Origin: Erinaceus europaeus
Lineage: Eukaryota; Chordata; Mammalia; Eulipotyphla; Erinaceidae
NCBI RefSeq assembly: GCF_950295315.1
Contig: NC_080180.1
Coordinates: 67,159,871 to 67,223,870, forward strand
Direction of reading: 5' to 3'
DNA length: 64,000 nucleotides
The translations under genes were made by a program, and so were the position numbers. The notes beneath the pieces were generated by a model. It saw only the letters and a program-made list of their open reading frames with translations. It did not search any database and had not been told where the DNA came from. This document shows positions 31,601-41,944 of the stretch, piece after piece (the stretch's first letter is position 1; each line of letters opens with the position of its first letter).

Positions 31601-32352
31601 GACACACGGACCACACACACCACACACAACGTGTACACGCAGGAGACGCACACTAGCACATGCACAAGGGCATACACACCACAGCTCATTGCTGGCACAC
31701 GGCGCTCACATACATTCACGCAAGCACGCGCACTACACATGATCACACACATGCCAGAGCTCCCCTTCTCTCCAGTCACGCCCGTGGTGGACGTGGGGGG
31801 TGTGCGGCTGCTGTGCGGGCACCCTTGCCAGCCAGGAAGGGCTGGAAGGGGCGGGAAGGCTGGCCTGGACCCTTGCCCTGGCTCCCAGCCCAGTGGATGG
31901 ACTGGGCCCACCTCTGCGGGGAGGCCTCTGGGCAGAGTCCCCCTCCGTGTGAGACCGAGGAGCAGGAGACGCCACCCCCACTCTGCTCATGCGGAGCCGG
32001 TGTCCCGGCCCGGACGCCAGGCCTTGTGTCTCTGACGGTGTCCGGCTGGTTGCCTCCCAGGAGGGCAGGGATGGCCCATCCCCGAGGCCCCGTCCTGGAA
32101 GACCAGGTGTAAGTGGGAGACGATGCCGGTGCCTCGGGAAGGGACCGCCTGACGAGGTCTCGTGGCCCTTCCAGACGTGCCCTTCCTGTGACTCCTATGA
32201 GAGGAAGCCGCCCCAAGAGTTCCTGGCAAGGCTGAAGGCACTGCTCCAGCAGGTACACGGCACCCCATCCTGCCAGCCCCACCCACTCCCCGACCCGGCC
32301 ACCCCACGGTTCACACCCCTCTCTGCAGATGCTGCACCGCCGCCTCTCCTAG
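28518..32352 (+). CDS. IL21: IL21 gene, interleukin-21 (145 aa, five coding exons)
   Basis: IL-21 is a secreted four-helix cytokine made mainly by follicular-helper and other CD4 T cells; it signals through IL-21R and the common gamma chain. The joined exons (51, 12, 49, 26 and 7 codons) give 145 aa; human IL-21 is 162. A signal peptide (MQPRGLALATLCLLVVLREG) is followed by helix A. DLPAPQDV matches human FLPAPEDV, SAFSCFQ the first Cys cluster, and TCPSCDSYERKPPQEFL the second, so both disulfides are kept. All introns are phase 0 with GT-AG ends, as in the IL2/IL15/IL21 family. The C terminus stops at LLQQMLHRRLS, about nine residues short of human. No N-X-S/T sequon remains. Arg/Gly/Leu-rich substitutions fit GC-biased drift. 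Confidence 0.95.
28778..28813 (+). CDS. IL21: IL21 coding exon 2
   Basis: 12 codons, DPEDLPAPQDVR, the same length as the human exon. Acceptor TTTTGCTCCAG ends at 28777; donor GTAAGA at 28814. Intron 1 is only 107 bases. Confidence 0.93.
29003..29152 (-). mobile_element. SINE (type C) antisense in IL21 intron 2
   Basis: GCAGCCCTGCTCCACCACTC, CCCCTGCAGGCGGGGGCCGG, GGGGCTCGAACCCGGGGCC and CAGCCAGGTGCGCCGC: antisense of a second tRNA-like SINE family. Confidence 0.85.
29268..29432 (-). mobile_element. SINE (type C) antisense in IL21 intron 2
   Basis: Second copy with the same blocks (GCAGCCCTGCTCCACCACTC, CCTGCAGGCGGGCGCCAGGG, TCTCGAACCCGGCTCC), about 260 bases after the first. Confidence 0.85.
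30940..31235. repeat. Minisatellite of about 33-36 bp in IL21 intron 2
   Basis: About eight copies of GGAGCAGGCGGGCAGGTGTC followed by CCCCCTGGAGGTGAG, ending about 120 bases before the exon 3 acceptor. Confidence 0.9.
31356..31502 (+). CDS. IL21: IL21 coding exon 3
   Basis: 49 codons beginning SHCERSAFSCFQTVQLKPAG and ending GSRAQEEWR, with the first conserved cysteine pair. Acceptor CTTCTCTTTCAG ends at 31355; donor GTGAGT at 31503. Confidence 0.94.
31545..31750. repeat. Degenerate (CA)n in IL21 intron 3
   Basis: ACACAC-rich run with ACG and ATG interruptions directly after the exon 3 donor. Confidence 0.8.
32175..32252 (+). CDS. IL21: IL21 coding exon 4
   Basis: 26 codons TCPSCDSYERKPPQEFLARL plus KALLQQ, the most conserved IL-21 segment (second Cys pair and helix D). 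Acceptor CCTTCCAG ends at 32174; donor GTACAC at 32253. Confidence 0.95.
32329..32352 (+). CDS. IL21: IL21 coding exon 5 (terminal, seven codons plus stop)
   Basis: MLHRRLS then TAG, after the acceptor CTCTCTGCAG ending at 32328. It aligns with the human terminal exon start (MIHQHLS) but stops before the human SRTHGSEDS tail. Confidence 0.85.
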   Translation: MLHRRLS

Positions 32353-33965
32353 GCCCCGCCATGCCCCGAGCCGGAGGGCAGGTGTGAGGACACACTCAAC
32401 CCGCCCGGCCCTGCCTGCCCACCTGCCCACGGGGCCTGCCCAGGGGCTCCAGTGCTCTGCAGTGAGGGCCGGCCAGCACCCTCACTGGGAAGCGTCCACC
32501 GCCCCAAAGGGCAGGTGTTGGGGAGCAAAAGCGGCAGCCCTGTCACCCCAGAGGCCTGGATGCACCCGTGGGTCCTTGCCGGGCAGCGCGCCGTCGGACC
32601 AGCCGTCTGTGTGAGGACCGGCAGCCTGGACTGTCAGGAAGTCAAAGTGGAGAGTGCGACACCACAGGCCTCAAGAGCTGCTGCCTCACCCCAGGATGTC
32701 AGCATGCAGGACGCACCCACGGCAGCGATGCCCAGCAGAGGACCAGCGGGCTCTTAGCCACCGGGCACTGTGGCTGCGGACTCCTCCAGGCCTTTCTTCT
32801 GACTCACAGCCCTCAGAAGCTATGGTTTCAAGTGTGTGGAAATGGCAGCTAAAATCCACGGGGCTACGTGCCAGGGCCCGGCCACGAGTTGCCGCCTTGC
32901 GTCTCTCCTCAGTGACCAGCTAACAGCCAGGCCGCTTCCCTCCCTCCCTCTCTCTTCTCCTCCCCCTTTCCTTTTTCCTTCCTTCCTCTCTCCCCTCGTT
33001 CCCTCCCTCTCTCCCTCCTTCCTTGTTCACTGCACACATCAAGTCTGCTTGGCGCAAGGAAGGAAGTTCTCCTGGACAATATCAGAGCCCAGAAATGAAG
33101 GCTGAGCCCGTCCCGTCCCGTCCCTTCCCGGTGGAGAGCGGACTTACCCTGGCCACCTAGCCTTCTAGGGGCCCCGGCATGGGGGAGGAGGCTGGACATG
33201 GCGGGACCAGGCGTCTGTGCAGGGACAAGCCCCAGGACATGCTGAGGGCTGCGAGGAGACAGGCAGCTCCAGGTTCCAGATGGTGGCTCAGGTGGTGGCC
33301 AGGGTAGAGCCTCAGAAACGGTGCTTTTAACCCAGTCCACCTCAGGCCTTGAGGGCCGCGTGTGAGGACGGTGGCTGCCACCCACGGGGTACGGCAGGCC
33401 GGGTGCTCCCGGCTGACAGCGGGGGACCTCTCGACGTCACGCTTCGTGTGTAAAGTGTGTTTGAACTTGCGGGCCGTAGCCTTGAGATGAGCCCATGGTT
33501 GCTGTGCGGGCACAGCCCTGTCCCCCCTGGCCCCCAGTGCCCACCCTCTGCTGAGGCCTAGCTGGCCTGTTCCCCCCTCCTCTGCTCCCCAGGGGCACTG
33601 GTCACCAGCACCCTCTGCTCACACGTGAGCGCCTTGTCCGCAGAACTGTGTCTGAGTCCTCTCACGGCCGGCTGGCCCCAGTGCTGACCAAGCTTTCTAC
33701 CCCGTCAGATGTCGGATAGCTCCAGGCCATTCAATGACAGGAACAGGGAAACGGCTACAAAAAGGAGGGGAGGAGGGAATGGCCAGCGTGGGCTCTGGGG
33801 CTCAGGTCCGCACACCTGCTGGCCACAGCTCCCCGGCCTGCACTGCTGTGCCACACTCCCTCTGAAGACCTGGTTTGAATGTGAACAATGTCCTATGTAA
33901 CTTAATGGTTATTTATTATCTATTTGGTTTAAAATGTTTGTGCCTCTTATTTAAGACCTGACCCA
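32353..33965 (+). other. IL21: Putative IL21 3' UTR and flank
   Basis: No other exon is seen. The segment 33895-33985 is AT-rich, has an ATTTA element (33911-33915) typical of unstable cytokine mRNAs, and leads into an ATTAAA. Whether the 3' UTR reaches that far (1.6 kb) is uncertain. Confidence 0.35.
32936..33025. repeat. Pyrimidine-rich low-complexity tract
   Basis: CTCCCT/CTTCCTT-rich stretch downstream of IL21, likely an old microsatellite. Confidence 0.75.
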
Positions 33966-33971
33966 ATTAAA
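33966..33971 (+). terminator. IL21: Candidate IL21 poly(A) signal (ATTAAA)
   Basis: ATTAAA is followed by a GT-rich TTGGCCTGTGGCTTGGCTGT stretch at 33975-33994 that resembles a downstream cleavage element. Function is inferred from motif and position only. Confidence 0.35.
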
Positions 33972-34737
33972 CACTTGGCCTGTGGCTTGGCTGTCTCCTG
34001 CGGTTCCCTGGGATGTGGGTCCGAGGTTCTGGAAAGTGAGGAGTGGCCTGGGAGGGCGGGAGCGGGCACCCCCAGGCGGCTGGACTTGCAGCACCCACTC
34101 CTCCCCCAATCCCATCACACACCAGTCCCAGAGGGCAGAGCGCAGGCCTTGCGGGAGCCCGGCCTGAGTCCAGTCCTGCCAGAGTCTGGTCCCCTGGGCA
34201 CTGTCCCCAAGTGGGCGCCTCCCGGTTCACTCAATGACATGAACACCACGGGCGCCACGACTACAGAGTTTACTCTGGAAGCCTCAGCAGTGACCGCTCG
34301 CCCGGACCCGACCTTCACACAGAGACCCCACTCACTGACGAGCTCTTCCTGCCTCCACGGAGGACGCATACTGTCCTCCGCCTCGGACAGACACATTCTG
34401 GACTCCCTCACTGAATCAGCACATCTTGGACCCCTTAAAATACTGAGAATGTGTCCTGTTCTCCAACTCATAAAGGGAATATACTCAGGCACCTCTCAAG
34501 GACCTTATCAAGAGCCCCACTCATGAAAGGGGTTCCCCCCAGGACCCCTGTATCTCCTGGACCCCTTGTTAACTGAATGCATGCTGGACCCCTTTACTAA
34601 AGTGACTCACTCCAGAGCCCTAAGTGAACACGTGCTGGCTGAGCTCCCTTAGTGAGCTGACCACAGCGCTCTTCACAGGGGCACTCCAGACACCACTCTT
34701 TAAATGGGCACATCCAAACCCCTGGATGAAGGAATCC

Positions 34738-34982
34738 AATCCTTCCCTTCCCTTCCCTTCCCTTCCCTTCCCTTCCCTTCCCTTCCCTTCCCTTCCCTTC
34801 CCTTCCCTTCCCTTCCCTTCCCTTCCCTTCCCTTCCCTTCCCTTCCCCCTTCCCTTCCCCCTTCCCTTCCCCCTTCCCTTCCCCCTTCCCTTCCCCCTTC
34901 CCTTCCCCCTTCCCTTCCCCCTTCCCTTCCCCCTTCCCTTCCCCCTTCCCTTCCCCCTTCCCTTCCCCTTCCCTTCCCCCCC
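34738..34982. repeat. (TTCCC)n array grading into an 11-bp variant
   Basis: About 22 CCCTT pentamers, then about 12 units of CCCTTCCCTTC with an extra C. It abuts the 3' tail of the antisense SINE that follows, so it probably expanded from that SINE's A-rich tail ((GGGAA)n on the SINE strand). Confidence 0.92.
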
Positions 34983-35004
34983 CCTCTCTTTCTTCCTTTC
35001 TTTC

Positions 35005-35276
35005 TCTCCAGAGTTATTGCTGGGACTCAGTGCCTGCACTATGAATCCACTGCTCCTGGAGGCCATTTTTCCCATTTTGTTGTCCTTGTTGCTATTGTTG
35101 TTGGACAGGACAAAGGAGGGGAAGACAGAGAGGGGGAGAGAAAGACAGACACCTGCAGACCTGCTTACACTGCTCATGAAGGGACCCCTCTGCAGGTGGG
35201 GAGCTGGGGACTCGAACCGGGATCCTTTCGCTTCATTGCACGTGCACTTAATCCGCTGCACCACCACCCGGCCCCC
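35005..35276 (-). mobile_element. tRNA-derived SINE, type A, antisense
   Basis: TGCACTATGAATCCACTGCT, GACAGACACCTGCAGACCTG, GGGGACTCGAACCGGGATCC, then CTTAATCCGCTGCACCACCA. Confidence 0.9.
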
Positions 35277-35329
35277 GACTGAAGGACTCCTGAGTGGCCC
35301 TTCCCCCTTCATTAAAGGAACGCATCCTG

Positions 35330-35688
35330 TGGGAGTCGGGAGGTGGTGCAGTGGGTTAAGTGTACGTGGCGCAAAGCGCAGGGACCGGCGTAAGGATACC
35401 GGTTCGAGCCCCCGGCTCCCCACCTGCAGGGGAGTCGCTTCACAGGCGGTGAAGCAGGTCTGCAGGTGTCTGTCTTTCTCTCCCCCTCTCTGTCTTCCCC
35501 TCCTCTCTCCATTTCTCTCTGTCCTATCCAACAACAAAAAAAAGCAACGTCAACAATGGCAATAATAACCGCAATGAGGCGGCAACAACTAGGGCAACAA
35601 AAAGGGGGGAAAATGGCCTCCAGGAGCGGTGGATTCACGGTGCAGGCACCGAGCCCAGCAATAACCCTGGAGGAAAAAAAAAAAAAAA
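35330..35688 (+). mobile_element. Full-length type A SINE with 16-bp target duplication
   Basis: Complete element from GGGAGTCGGGAGGTGGTGCA through B box GGTTCGAGCCC to a clean poly(A). AAAGGAACGCATCCTG flanks it exactly (35314-35329 and 35689-35704), so this is a young, well-preserved insertion into the decayed minisatellite. Confidence 0.96.
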
Positions 35689-36649
35689 AAAGGAACGCAT
35701 CCTGGCCCTCCAGCTGAATCTGTCCCTGCACCCGCTCCATCAAATGCACACATGGGAGGAGTGTGTCCTGGCCCTTCATGAGCCTCCTTCAGGAACTGGA
35801 TGGATTCTGGGTCCCCGTCACTGACGCTCTCCAGGGCCCCTCAGGAGCTAGTCCACGCTGGAGCCACCTTCACTGTGGACGGACAGCGGTCGCCACTTTG
35901 GACCAGGAAGACACGCTGGATCCCTCACTCAGTGAGCACATCCTGGATTCTGTCATCAAACCAAAACACCCTGGAGCTTCTCTCTTGAGAAGAAACGTCC
36001 GGGCCCTTCAACAGTCAGTAGGTCCTGGGCCACACTGCCTCCGTGAATAGACCTGGGCTCCCTCACACATGTGGCCCCTGTGTCCTGGCCTCCCTCACTA
36101 GTGAATATGCCCAGGTTATGCCCTTCATTAAAGGAAGATATACTCTTACACATCGTGGAATTTCTATGCCAGGCCCCAGTCATCACAGGAACACTTCCTG
36201 GCTTCCCTCCCACGAGTGATGACACACTGGTACTGTTTCCGTGAATGAAGGCATCCTGTCCCGTCACTCAGTGAAGGCGTGACTCCACTCACTGAACTGC
36301 CTGTGCTGGCCGCACATTCATACATCCGGGACGCCCTCACTGAGTGCAGGCAGACACCCTTCTGTAAGTGAATGTGCCCCAGGAGCCCGTCTTCAGACGA
36401 CTGTGTCTGCTGCCCCTCATGGAACATACGTGTCCTAGGCCCTACGTCAGCCGAACTTATGCTGGGCCCCACTTACTGAATGAGTACACCGCACAGCTTC
36501 ACTGGGCAGCTGTGCTCTTCCTTGACTGTCCAGCTGTCAGAAGTGATGAGTCTCCTTGAAGGGACCGTGTTGAGTGAGATACTCTGGAGGGAGAGGACGG
36601 GTCCTGGGTGATCTGACTTCCAGGTGCTACTTCAGAAGCAAGGGGAGTG

Positions 36650-36796
36650 GTCCGGGAGGTGAGGCAGTAGGTAAGGCATGACACTGTCTGCCACCCTGAG
36701 TTCGATTCCTGGCAGCACATGTACCAGAGTTCTGTTTGGTTCTTTCTCTCTCTCTCTCTCTCTCTCCTATCTTTCTCATGAATAAATAAGTAAATT
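36650..36796 (+). mobile_element. Short SINE, type B, sense
   Basis: TCCGGGAGGTGAGGCAGTAG, GAGTTCGATTCCTGGCAGCA, a (CT)n run, and a CTCATGAATAAATAAG tail. Confidence 0.88.
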
Positions 36797-36805
36797 CTGG
36801 GGGGA

Positions 36806-37075
36806 AAAGCCAGGAGGGCAGGTGGTGGTGCATATATGCAAAGACCTGGGTTCTAGCCCCGGCTCCCCACCTGCAGGAGGGACTCTTCATGAGTGGTGAA
36901 GCAGGGCTGCAGGTGTCTTTCTTTCTCCCTCTCTGTCTCCCCTACCCCTCTCAATTTCTGACAAAAATAAACAAAAATTTTTTTAAAGGGGGAAAATGGC
37001 TGCTGGGAGTGGCGGTGAATTCATAATGCTGACACTAAGCCCCAGCATAACCCTTGTGGCCATTAAAATAGGAGA
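36806..37075 (+). mobile_element. SINE, type C, sense
   Basis: GGAGGGCAGGTGGTGGTGCA, GGTTCTAGCCCCGGCTCCCC, GTGGTGAAGCAGGGCTGCAG, and a tail block ending GGCCATTAAAATAGGAG that runs into the next VNTR. Confidence 0.83.
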
Positions 37076-37084
37076 AGGAGGAGG

Positions 37085-38100
37085 GAGAGGGGGAGAAGTA
37101 GTAGTAGTAACAGCAGTGGTAGTGGTAACGGTGACGGTATTGATAGTGGTAGTAGTAACAGCAGTGGTAGTGGTAACGGTGACGGTATTGATAGTGGTAA
37201 TAGTAACAGCAGTGGTAGTGGTAACGGTGACGGTATTGATAGTGGTAGTAGTAACAGCAGTGGTAGTGGTAACGGTGACGGTATTGATAGTGGTAGTAGT
37301 AACAGCAGTGGTAGTGGTAACGGTGACGGTATTGATAGTGGTAGTAGTAACAGCAGTGGTAGTGGTAACGGTGACGGTATTGATAGTGGCAGTAGTAACA
37401 GCAGTGGTAGTGGTAACGGTGACGGTATTGATAGTGGTAGTAGTAACAGCAGTGATAGTAGTAACGGCGACGGTATTGATAGTGGTAATAGTAACAGCAG
37501 TGGTAGTAGTAACGGTGATGGTATTGATAGTGGTAATAGTCACAGCAGTGATAGTAGTAACGGTGACGGTATTGATAGTGGTAATAGTAACAGTAGTGGT
37601 AACAGTAGTGGTAGTGGTAACAGTAGTGGTTGTGGTAGTAACAGTAGTGGTAGTGGTAGTAACAGCAGTAGTAGTGGTATTAGTAACAGTAGTGGTAATA
37701 ATAGTAATGGTAGTGGTAGTAACAGCAGTAGTAGTGGTAGTAGTAACAGTAGTGGTAATAATAGTAATGGTAGTGGTAGTAACAGTAGTGGTAGTGGTAG
37801 TAGTAACAGTAGTGGTAGTAGTAACAGTAGTGGTCGTGGTAGTAGTAACAGTAGTGGTCGTGGTAGTGGTAGTAGTAACAGTAGTGGTAATAATAGTAAT
37901 GGTAGTGGTAGTAACAGCAGTGGTAGTGGTAGTAACAGCAGTAGTAGTGGTAGTAGTAACAGTAGTGGTCGTGGTAGTAGTAACAGTAGTGGTAGTGGTA
38001 GTGGTAACAGTAGTGGTAATAATAGTAATGGTAGTGGTAGTAACAGCAGTAGTAGTGGTAGTAGTAACAGTAGTGGTAATAGTAACAGTAGTGGCAGCAG
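37085..38100. repeat. GTAGTG/GTAACAG VNTR with a 45-bp higher-order unit
   Basis: To about 37600 the unit GTAACAGCAGTGGTAGTGGT plus AACGGTGACGGTATTGATAGTGGTA repeats about eleven times; to 38100 it is simpler GTAGTGGTAACA. It starts at the tail of the preceding SINE. The multiple-of-three unit gives stop-free Val/Thr and Leu frames with no coding meaning. Confidence 0.93.
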
Positions 38101-38312
38101 GGGAAGAAGGAGATACAAGGTGAGTCTTGGGCTGGGTAAGGCTTGTTATGCAAAGTTAAAGACAGTGGACTGGGGCTTGGGGGAGGCATTTGGCATCCAG
38201 GACACGGGGCAGAGAGGGCTGGTGGTGGCATGATGTGGGACCCCAACCACAGGGAGGGCAGAGGCTGTTCTAGGTGTCAACAACTGTCCTGAGAATCACT
38301 ATTGCCCAGTAA

Positions 38313-38485
38313 AGTCTTTATTTATGATTGGGTAGAGACAGAAATTGAGGGGGAGATAGGGAGCGAGACAGAGAGACACCTGCAGCTCGTGAAGCTTCTT
38401 CCTGCAGGTGGGGACCAGGGTCTTGAACTTGGTTCCTGGCGCACTGTAAAGTGAGCGTTTAACCAGGCGCACCACCGCCTGGCCC
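38313..38485 (-). mobile_element. SINE, type C, antisense, with 8-bp target duplication
   Basis: CACCTGCAGCTCGTGAAGC, CCTGCAGGTGGGGACCAGGG and CAGGCGCACCACCGCCTGG, flanked by CCCAGTAA at 38305-38312 and ending in the copy at 38484-38491. Confidence 0.88.
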
Positions 38486-38519
38486 CAGTAATTAATTTTC
38501 CATGCACATGGTCTGGACC

Positions 38520-39740
38520 TGTTTATCAAATGGCCGCCAAGAGCCTTGCTTCATGACATGAACCTACCCCCGTCTCCTTCATTCCGCGAGTCCTCCCGAG
38601 CGCATGCACTGGGCCTCCGCACACAGCTGTGTCCTGGCCCTGCCCTGAGTGAGTGAGTGCATCGTGGGCCCTTTGCTCACCCTGCAGCCCCTGCAACAAG
38701 CCCCCAGGCCAGGGCACCAAGAGCATCTCTTGGGCTCTGGTGAAATGAGCGCCCTGGGCCCCACCCACGAGGAGCACACCGTGTCCCCCACACTCAGCGT
38801 GTGTCTTCGTGTCCCTTCACTACGCGAGCGCAGCCTCGGCTCTCCTTCACTGGCAGAACCCACCCGGGCCTCGCCCACGTGCCCCACAGCCTGGCCCCCG
38901 CCATGAGGTCGCCTGCAGTGAGGCACTGCGCCCTGAACCCCTCCCGTGAATAGATACACCCACACCTCCATCATTACACTAGTGTTTGTGGGGCCAGATC
39001 AACAAATGAATGATTTGGACACCTTCGCTTAGTGTGTCCACGAGCCCTTAAAGCCACCGTGTTGCAGGCGCTCACCACAGGACAGATCCTGGGCCATCCT
39101 GGCATTGACGGCAACCAGGGTGGCTTCACTGAGCGTAAGCTGACCCCCACATCTTTCCCCCATCGTAGGATGAGTTTATCAGACATTAATGTAGCTGAGC
39201 CCTCACTAGACGAATACAAAAGGGACCCCTCGTATTAAACGAACACCCTGAATGAGTATCTCCAAGGTCCCCTTCATTAAAGGAACATATCCCGGACCCC
39301 TCTCATTAAAATAACAGGAGACCTTGAGAAAGGCAGCCCCCTCAGTGGCGTCTCTTATGCTGACGCTTCTGAGTCCTGAGGCAAACTTCCCCAGACACAG
39401 CGATGATGCAGGAAAGAGAACAGTGACCATGACAGTGACTAAGGCAACCAGACCCTGAGCAAGGGGTCTGAGTCCCCATCCCTGCAGCCTCTGCTCTGCG
39501 AGGAGCCTTCTGCCCGCAGCCTGCAGCCCCCAGAGGAGCTGGACTGTCCCTTTGTGCAGGGCCCAGAATTCTCTAAAAGCACAGGCTCTTTCTGCGGCCC
39601 GTTCCGTTAATAAGTTGTTTCTCAGGGCATGGATGTGTCCTGGTGTCTTTCACTAAATCAATACATTCTGGGCCCTGGTGCCTTCCTGAACACTTCCTGG
39701 GCCTCACTTCACTTAATTAATATGCCCCCACCAAACGATG
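38520..39740. repeat. Decayed minisatellite, right part
   Basis: The same phrase pattern as 34210-36560 continues (TCATTAAAGGAACATATCCC, CTTCACTGAGCGTAAG, CCTCACTAGACGAATAC). The two parts are separated by SINEs and a younger VNTR. Confidence 0.5.
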
Positions 39741-40645
39741 CACCCAGACACCCCCATTACTGAATTAGTCCTCAGGACACTGAGAGGCTGCTCTGTCTTG
39801 TGGGGTCTGATGGGCCGGGGTCCCGAGGCCCATCTCTCTCACACACATACACAGCTCTTTGGGGTCACTGTCCTCTCATGCTTGGCCTGGGCAGGTCCTG
39901 TGGAGGGTGGGGGGCCTGCTGCCCTCTGCCCACGCCTTCTACAGGTGCAGCCCTCCAAGCCAGCCTTGCCCCCCCCCCCCCGGCACCCTGAGGAGTCTCT
40001 GTAGCTCCTCAGGAAGCCTGCCCAGGCTCAGCCCTGCCCCATCCCGGTGCCCTGCAGGGGCCAGGCCGCTTGTCCTGAGCGTGGCTACGGGCGTGGTCTG
40101 CCACCTGGATGGGCTCTGCAGGGAGAGGCCACAGAGCGTCCACGGGGGGCTGTGCCCCATTACCCCTGGCTCCCTCACCTGCCCGTCTGCCCGGGAGATG
40201 GCCTGGACACACCCTCCTCCTGCCATGCGGTGGGGCACGACCTGGGGAGCACAGCAGAGGCCTAGAAGTCACCCTGAAGGAAGGTTCCGGAAAGCAGAGG
40301 CACTGCCACTGGCCGGGGTGCAGAGAGGCTGGGCCTAGCTCCCAGGACAGCGGGCGGGGTGTGAACCCCAGGCTGGGCTGCTCCCCAGCTCTGTCCCTGG
40401 ATCTGTCCCTAGCACCTTGTGGTCCCACAGGTGGGCCTGGCTGGGGCAGGAAACAGCTGCCCGCTGAGTGCTGACCACTCTGAAGGCCGCCCATGGCTCC
40501 CCAGCATCAGCCTGAAGGGGCCAGTAGCACGACTCAGTTTATCTGCTGTTTCTGAGGGGAAGCACGGCCCCTGGGAAGAGGGGATGGCTCTGGGGCTGCC
40601 ACCTCAGCTCAGTGTTCAGGACTCAGGGAGGGAGCAACTCAGAGC
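39741..40645. other. No gene seen
   Basis: GC-rich sequence in the IL21-IL2 interval; no exon or repeat recognised. Confidence 0.45.
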
Positions 40646-40649
40646 CCCC

Positions 40650-41715
40650 CAACACACACTCACACAGACAGACACACACAGAGACTCATACACTCCCACA
40701 CACACTCTCACATACACACGCACACACACTCACACACTCACACACAGATTCACACACACACTCACACACACACTCACACACACACATTCTCTCTCACACA
40801 CACACAGACAGACACACACAGAGACTCATACACTCCCACACACACTCTCACATACACACGCACACACACTCACACACACACAGATTCACACACACACTCA
40901 CACACACACTCACACACACACATTCTCTCTCACACACACACAGACACACACAGAGACTCATACACTCCCACACACACTCTCACATACACACGCACACACA
41001 CTCACACACTCACACACAGATTCACACACACACTCACACACACACTCACACACACACATTCTCTCTCACACACACACAGACAGACACACACAGAGACTCA
41101 TACACTCCCACACACACTCTCACATACACACGCACACACACACACTCACACACAGATTCACACACACACTCACACACACACTCACACACACACATTCTCT
41201 CTCACACACACACAGACAGACACACACAGAGACTCATACACTCCCACACACACTCTCACATACACACGCACACACACTCACACACTCACACACAGATTCA
41301 CACACACACTCACACACACACATTCTCTCTCACACACACTCACACAGACTCACACACTCACAGATTCACACACACACTCACACACACACATTCTCTCTCA
41401 CACACACACTCACACACACTCACACACTCACAGATTCACACACATACTCACACACACACATTCTCTCTCACACACACTCACACAGACTCACACACTCACA
41501 GATTCACACACACACTCACACACACACATTCTCTCTCACACACACACTCACACAGACTCACACACACACACTCACACAGATTCACACACACACTCACACA
41601 CACACATTCTCTCTCACACACACACTCACACAGACTCACACACACACACTCACAGATTCACACACACACTCACACAGACTCACACAAACACACACAGACA
41701 CACACTCACATTCAC
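40650..41715. repeat. (CA)n-rich array with a higher-order unit of about 140 bp
   Basis: Blocks in fixed order (GACAGACACACACAGAGACT, CATACACTCCCACACACACT, CTCACATACACACGCAC, CACAGATTCACACACACAC, ACACATTCTCTCTCACAC) repeat about five times to 41335, then a shorter unit repeats to the end. Confidence 0.92.
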
Positions 41716-41759
41716 ACAGCAGGACTGCATGCATGGGGGAGGAGAGAGAGGAGAGATAG

Positions 41760-41792
41760 AGAGTGAAAGAGAGAGAGAGAAAAAGAGAGGGA

Positions 41793-41836
<44 letters not shown>
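41760..41836. repeat. (GA)n microsatellite
   Basis: AGAGAG-rich run, uninterrupted over about 40 bases from 41798. Confidence 0.93.
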
Positions 41837-41837
<1 letters not shown>

Positions 41838-41944
41838 TGCGAGCCAGAGAGCAAGAGTGAAAGAGGGAGACTGCTGCCCCCTGCTGCCCACTGCATGGAG
41901 GCCTCCCTGGGACCTGCCCACAAGGGGCAGAGCATAGCACATGG

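Larger units (their letters stand above)
34210..36560. repeat. Decayed minisatellite, left part (CTCACTGAnTGAnCnCATcCTG-like phrases)
   Basis: Phrases such as TGGACTCCCTCACTGAATCA, CCTTCATTAAAGGAACGCAT and CCCTCACTCAGTGAGCACAT recur every 30-50 bases but are too diverged for clean alignment. Interrupted by SINEs and the TTCCC array. It looks like an ancient tandem array of about 30 bases per unit. Confidence 0.55.

Noticed and set aside
11258..35688. tRNA genes suggested by B-box motifs such as GGTTCGAGCCC
   Set aside because: All occur at heads of dispersed SINE copies followed by the SINE body and A-rich tails; no tRNA cloverleaf with a terminator was seen.
36996..38123. Valine/threonine-rich and leucine-rich frames resembling membrane proteins
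   Set aside because: Simple GTAGTG/GTAACAG repeat; the hydrophobic look follows from GTA/GTG codons.
40419..41759. His-Thr repeat protein of over 400 codons
   Set aside because: Translation of a CACACACA-rich array.
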